Under the pieces are notes generated by a model. The model ran no database searches and was not told the origin of the DNA. It saw only the letters and a program-made list of their open reading frames with translations. DNA of 64,000 nucleotides from Cytophagales bacterium. Its GTDB lineage: Bacteria; Bacteroidota; Bacteroidia; Cytophagales; Cyclobacteriaceae. The stretch covers positions 558,001 through 622,000 of the forward strand of contig JAFLBQ010000002.1 in NCBI GenBank assembly GCA_017303805.1, in the 5' to 3' direction. This document shows positions 60,515 through 64,000 of this stretch, piece after piece; position 1 is the first letter of the stretch; each line of letters starts with the position of its first letter. The position numbers and the translations under genes are program-made.

Positions 60515-61212
60515 AAACGAAAGAATACTTTAAAGAATTAAGTCTTACAATTTTAGGAGTATTTATAGCTCTAGTAATCGACAACTATAGAGAGGATGTG
60601 AGGGACGATAGAGTTGTAAAATCCTATCTTGGAATTATTAAAGAGGATTTGAGTATTGATATTCAAAACTTAACAGAACAACTGAAAGGGGATTCTTCTT
60701 ATGTAAAGAAGCTTGGTATACTAAGTGATGTGCTGACAACCAATAGAGATTTACCTCAAATGAAATTTGGTCTTTCTATGTGGACAAGTCAAAATTTAAC
60801 CCCGTACCGAAAGTTAAGCGAATGGGATAGCCTAGATTATTACAGTATTCAACTCTATGAAAACAGCCAATATAAAACGAGAAAAATCGGCTTTTCTACA
60901 ATCATCAACTCTGGGCTTGGCCACAAAATAGATTTATACCTGTTGAAGAAAATTACTATTTACTACACCACTGACTCAGACGAGTTAGATTATGTAACTG
61001 AAGTTGACGATAACTGTCATTGGCTTGGTATTGAATATGCCAATAAGTACCAGGGTTCGTTTAAAAATGTTATCATGAAGGATGACTTTAACGCAACCCA
61101 ACTTAGAAACGAGGTGAGTGGTAGGTACAACACTACTTTAACAGAAATGCATGTAAAAATAGCAATGCTAGATAGGGCAAGAGAATTACTAAAAGATATT
61201 GAACAATATTAA
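60511..61212 (+). CDS. DUF6090-like protein with N-terminal membrane segment, 233 aa
   Basis: A 233-residue protein with one membrane helix at the N-terminus (LSLTILGVFIALVIDNYRED), followed by an acidic helical domain (KSYLGIIKEDLSIDIQNLTE) and a long polar C-terminal part. The pattern of a helix ending in ALVIDN then a charged coiled region resembles the DUF6090 family. It directly follows the IS remnant and is AT-rich, so it may be an accessory gene. Its function is unknown. Confidence 0.6.
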   Translation: MKTKEYFKELSLTILGVFIALVIDNYREDVRDDRVVKSYLGIIKEDLSIDIQNLTEQLKGDSSYVKKLGILSDVLTTNRDLPQMKFGLSMWTSQNLTPYRKLSEWDSLDYYSIQLYENSQYKTRKIGFSTIINSGLGHKIDLYLLKKITIYYTTDSDELDYVTEVDDNCHWLGIEYANKYQGSFKNVIMKDDFNATQLRNEVSGRYNTTLTEMHVKIAMLDRARELLKDIEQY

Positions 61213-61643
61213 ACGGACGAGTAAAGAATTGAAACAAAGAGAAATGGAGCTTGCACTCAACCCCTTCCAACAAAATACATTATACAATGTAGGGGTTCGA
61301 GGTTATTTGTAGCTTTATTTTTCAAACAACGTTTTGTCACGGTTGACAGTGACATGTAGGTCGCGCTAAACCTTTAAACTTGCATTACCAAAATATCACT
61401 ACAGACCACACTCATTATCATAATTTTCTTTTTTGGTTCTTTTTTCTTTGTCCTTCTCTTCATCAGTTGTGTTATGACTGGCTTTAGGTTTCAGTATTTG
61501 AGTAAGCTAAAGCAAATATCCCCATGAGTACAAAGATTAATGGTTTAAAAAAATTCTCATCTCAATACCCATTAGGGTAAGTAGGTTAATTCAATGGTAC
61601 AAGAAATTTTACCAAGTGGTTAACTCTAAACCTATACTTCCGC
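61213..61643. other. Gene-free stretch with a bulged hairpin
   Basis: No convincing gene is seen in these 431 bases. AACCCC at 61259-61264 and TACATT at 61276-61281 pair with AATGTA and GGGGTT at 61286-61297, a bulged hairpin that may end the 233-residue gene's transcript. TGTCAC at 61335-61340 and GTGACA at 61349-61354 form a second small dyad. Confidence 0.4.
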
Positions 61644-62507
61644 CTACACATCACAAATCCCAACTCCCTGCTTCAACGAGGCTAACTTATCCGGTCGTTT
61701 GGGAATAAACTCCTGCCCTACAAAACCTGTAAACCCGGTTTCGACAATGGCCTTCATAATGGCGGGGTAGTACAACTCTTGTGTGTCGTCTATTTCGTTG
61801 CGGCCTGGCACGCCCCCGGTGTGGTAATGGCCAATGTAGTTGTGGTGCTTGCGGATGGTGGCAATTACATCGCCCTCCATTATCTGCATGTGGTAAATGT
61901 CGTACAGTAGTTTAAAATTTGGCGAGCCTAGTTTCTCGGCCAGCTTTACACCCCACGCAGTATGGTCGCACTGGTAATCTTTATGATCTACTTTGCTGTT
62001 CAGCAATTCCATTTGCACTAATATGTTGTGCTTCTCGGCAACTTTCAGTACCGGAGCCAACCCTTTTGCGCAGTTTTCAATTCCTTGTTCAGCGCTTAGT
62101 CCGTTGGCATTACCACTAAAGCAGATTACACTTTTTAATCCGGCAGCGGCTGCTTTGGGAATATTGGTGGAATAATCTTTTAACAATTTTTCGTGCAGGG
62201 TAGGATCGTTGAAGCCTTTATTCAAGCCAACATCGGTAGCGTAGGCCATAGCGCAAGTTAACCCATGCTTTTGTACTACGGCCCATTGGTCGGGCCCCAA
62301 TAATTCAATCGACTTCAACCCTATTTCTTTGGCGGCTTTGGCCAGGTCATCGAGGGGTATCGCGTTGTAACACCATTGACATACGGAGTGATTGATTTTG
62401 TTGTTGAGGGCTTCGGGAAGTTTGTTCATGGCTTTTACCATTTCAGGTAAGGCTACCACACCGGCTGCCGTGGCGGCAATTGATTTAAGGGCTTGTTTAC
62501 GATTCAT
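61644..62507 (-). CDS. Sugar phosphate isomerase/epimerase (hydroxypyruvate isomerase-like TIM barrel)
   Basis: A 287-residue xylose-isomerase-type TIM barrel. The N-terminus MNRKQALKSIAATAAGVVAL resembles an export signal of the Bacteroidota oxidoreductase type. Likely metal residues are in LVQMELLNSKVDHKDYQCDH (Glu about 168), LLYDIYHMQIMEGD (Asp/His about 201-204) and GFVGQEFIPKRPD (Glu about 265). This pattern is close to hydroxypyruvate isomerase and related enzymes, but substrate and location are unsure. Its 3' end is duplicated in decayed form at 60178. The amidohydrolase gene lies upstream on the same strand. Confidence 0.82.
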   Translation of the reverse strand: MNRKQALKSIAATAAGVVALPEMVKAMNKLPEALNNKINHSVCQWCYNAIPLDDLAKAAKEIGLKSIELLGPDQWAVVQKHGLTCAMAYATDVGLNKGFNDPTLHEKLLKDYSTNIPKAAAAGLKSVICFSGNANGLSAEQGIENCAKGLAPVLKVAEKHNILVQMELLNSKVDHKDYQCDHTAWGVKLAEKLGSPNFKLLYDIYHMQIMEGDVIATIRKHHNYIGHYHTGGVPGRNEIDDTQELYYPAIMKAIVETGFTGFVGQEFIPKRPDKLASLKQGVGICDV

Positions 62508-62563
62508 ACTGGCGAGTTTTTTTATTCTGGAAACCCAAGATACGAGATTAATTTATTTAATGA

Positions 62564-62662
62564 CATCTGGTTTCTGGCTTCTCGTTGCTGGTCTCTGGTG
62601 GTTAGCTCTAAGCTATTAATTATTTCCAACTAACCAGCGGCTAACAGCAAGCAACCAGCAAC
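62564..62662. repeat. Imperfect long inverted repeat of CTGG/CCAG words
   Basis: Within a 164-base gap the plus strand has repeated TCTGG words on the left and CCAG words on the right. GTTGCTGGT at 62584-62592 pairs exactly with ACCAGCAAC at 62654-62662, and GTTAGC at 62601-62606 with GCTAAC at 62640-62645. It can form a long interrupted hairpin between two minus-strand genes and may be a small dispersed palindromic element or a terminator. Confidence 0.5.
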
Positions 62663-62671
62663 GGTATTAAG

Positions 62672-63931
62672 TTATTTCTCATTTCTATACACCACGCCAT
62701 CCTTCATCACAAACTTTACGGCTCGCAGGTCTGAAATGTTTTTGGAGGGATCTCCGGTAACAATAACAAGATCGGCCTTTAAACCTGCCTTGATAAAGCC
62801 CACCTGGTTTTCAAGGTGAAAGGCCCGCGCGTTTACACTGGTAGCGGCTTTCAATACGTCAAATGGTTTCATTCCATACTCCACCATCAATTCCATTTCC
62901 AACACATTGTTTCCGTGCGGAAACACCCCCACATCGCCACCCATACCAATGGCCACACCACTGGCTAAGGCTTCTTTAAAACTTTTCTTTTTGTTGGTAA
63001 CGTTGGCGGGCTCCGGACTTACGCCTTTTTTCCAACCACGATATTGCGAGATCATATCTACGGCAGCAAGCGTTGGAATAAACGTAACATTATGTTCTTT
63101 CATCAGCTTGCCAATTTCAAGATCAATAAAGTCGCCATGCTCAATCGTTTCGGCACCGGCCAACACGGCTCGTTTAATGGCTTCTTTCGATTTGGCATGA
63201 CACACCAACACGCGACCGCTGCTGCGCGTTACTTCATTAATCAACTTTAATTCGTCTAGCGTAAAAGAAGGTTGATCTTCGCCATGCAGGCCCCAGCGGT
63301 AGTCGGCATACACTTTAATAAAGTCAGCACCTTTGCCAATCTGATCGCGCACTACACGAATCAAATCATTGCCATCGGCTGCTTCCGCACCCAGCATAAT
63401 CTGTTGATCGTGATCATAATTTTTTGGTCCGTACGAACCGGTGGAAACAATCGCTCTTCCTGCAACCAATAAACGCGGCCCGGGAATAACACCTTCGTTG
63501 ATGGCGCGTTTTAATCCAACATCGGAATAACCGGCACCCTCAGTTCCTAAATCGCGCGCGGTGGTAAAGCCGGCCAGTAAAGTATTCTTTGCATGCACGG
63601 TAGCACGCGCGGTGCGATAGGCATCCGTTTCTTTCAATACTTGCGTATCCCAATCGGTAATGTTGTAAGGATATAGAAACAAATGCGAGTGCCCTTCAAT
63701 TAATCCGGGTGTTAGGGTGGAGTTGGGGAAATTTATTTTGATGGACTTCGCGGGTTCTTTCACAGAACTTTTGGGTCCTGCAGCTACGATCTTATCGCCT
63801 TCTACAATTACGGCCCATCCTTCGTGCAGGTTTTCGCCATCAAATACGCGGTCGGCTGTGAGGTAATAGGATTGTTGGCTGTAAGAGGTTGCGAAAGCCA
63901 GAATAAAACCAACAAGAAATAATTGTTTCAT
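62672..63931 (-). CDS. Secreted amidohydrolase (metal-dependent, imidazolonepropionase-like)
   Basis: A 419-residue exported hydrolase of the amidohydrolase superfamily. ATG at 63931 gives a signal peptide (MKQLFLVGFILAFATSYSQQ); the longer frame is unlikely. Metal ligands are in GLIEGHSHLFLYPYN (HxH, about residue 70), VLVCHAKSKEAIKRAVLAGA and TIEHGDFIDL, with the final Asp in GMGGDVGVFPHG. Homologues include Xaa-Pro-type and imidazolonepropionase-like enzymes; the substrate is not known. Confidence 0.87.
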   Translation of the reverse strand: MKQLFLVGFILAFATSYSQQSYYLTADRVFDGENLHEGWAVIVEGDKIVAAGPKSSVKEPAKSIKINFPNSTLTPGLIEGHSHLFLYPYNITDWDTQVLKETDAYRTARATVHAKNTLLAGFTTARDLGTEGAGYSDVGLKRAINEGVIPGPRLLVAGRAIVSTGSYGPKNYDHDQQIMLGAEAADGNDLIRVVRDQIGKGADFIKVYADYRWGLHGEDQPSFTLDELKLINEVTRSSGRVLVCHAKSKEAIKRAVLAGAETIEHGDFIDLEIGKLMKEHNVTFIPTLAAVDMISQYRGWKKGVSPEPANVTNKKKSFKEALASGVAIGMGGDVGVFPHGNNVLEMELMVEYGMKPFDVLKAATSVNARAFHLENQVGFIKAGLKADLVIVTGDPSKNISDLRAVKFVMKDGVVYRNEK

Positions 63932-64000
63932 GGTTGAGTAGCGACATTGAATCGAAAGACTCAATGTACCAAGTTTCACAAAGAATAAAAAAACCTTCCG

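Noticed and set aside
61259-61310. tRNA-like T-arm words (GGGGTTCGAGG)
   Set aside because: No acceptor, D or anticodon arm can be folded around it, so it is not a tRNA or a recognisable attachment site.
61395-61490. Minus-strand stretch reading KASHNTTDEEKDKEKRTKKE
   Set aside because: It looks like the charged tail of a protein but has no start codon and a stop just upstream; too little to call a gene or relic.
1-64000. CRISPR arrays, rRNA, tRNA and prophage genes
   Set aside because: No regular short repeats with spacers, no cloverleaf-like sequences in the gaps and no phage structural genes were seen on reading both strands.

Overview
The window is a 64-kb chromosomal piece of a member of the Bacteroidota, most likely order Cytophagales. 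The lineage call rests on gliding and type IX secretion markers (GldD, a PorP/SprF-like protein and a protein with the CHU_C gliding-motility C-terminal domain), on the mutY-ssb-gldD gene order, on promoter elements of the Bacteroidota type (TAnnTTTG, with TTTG about 18 bases upstream in the best case), on the near absence of purine-rich ribosome binding sites, and on many signal peptides ending in AQ or SQ. No rRNA, tRNA, CRISPR array or prophage was seen. Most of the window is ordinary, densely packed core genome.

Layout. 1-6.0 kb, minus strand: RNase R (cut by the window edge), an exonuclease, a glycosyltransferase, a hypothetical protein, lipB and a glucose/mannose-6-phosphate isomerase, with a decayed DUF433/DUF5615 toxin-antitoxin relic before lipB. 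6-21 kb: a VOC protein, YraN, a MORN-repeat protein, HtpG, a methyltransferase, DUF2721, a large S9 peptidase, an AAA-ATPase of the DUF4143 type under a perfect palindrome, TPR and DinB proteins, a dienelactone hydrolase, a CBS protein and an acyl-CoA synthetase. 20.8-25.7 kb: a four-gene surface operon (lipoprotein, beta-helix protein, CHU_C protein, PorP/SprF). 25.9-29.8 kb: a TPR histidine kinase, its LuxR-type regulator and a secreted protein. 30-35 kb: Uma2, PolA, a Phd/PIN toxin-antitoxin pair and a porin. 35-44.5 kb: a CsgG/FlgO-HEAT protein and a long minus-strand operon with a lipoprotein, DinB, PBP4-type carboxypeptidase, GH3 hexosaminidase, and the last two steps of a histidine-degradation route (HutF and N-formylglutamate amidohydrolase). 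44.7-54.7 kb: a propeller/Y_Y_Y sensor-like protein without a kinase, recG, gldD, ssb and mutY; then, divergently, HU, a TPR protein, a 29-residue basic ribosomal-type peptide and RNase G. 54.7-64 kb: an oxidoreductase, DoxX, an unusual CHAT-protease operon, an IS/pseudogene scar, a small membrane-type protein, a sugar-phosphate-isomerase-like protein and an amidohydrolase.

The most unusual element is the operon at 56017-60070. A secreted TPR-CHAT protease-like protein is encoded behind three small genes with 2-3 base spacings. One of these, only 23 codons long, encodes a peptide whose last 11 residues (TSTTSTTVTST) are identical to the C-terminus of the neighbouring 149-residue secreted protein, while 7 of the 11 codons differ synonymously. 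That pattern suggests selection on the peptide. The operon is AT-richer than its surroundings, follows a run of 11 C/G bases, and borders a scar made of a decayed isomerase copy and a truncated transposase. All functional statements are from reading the sequence; no database search was possible.
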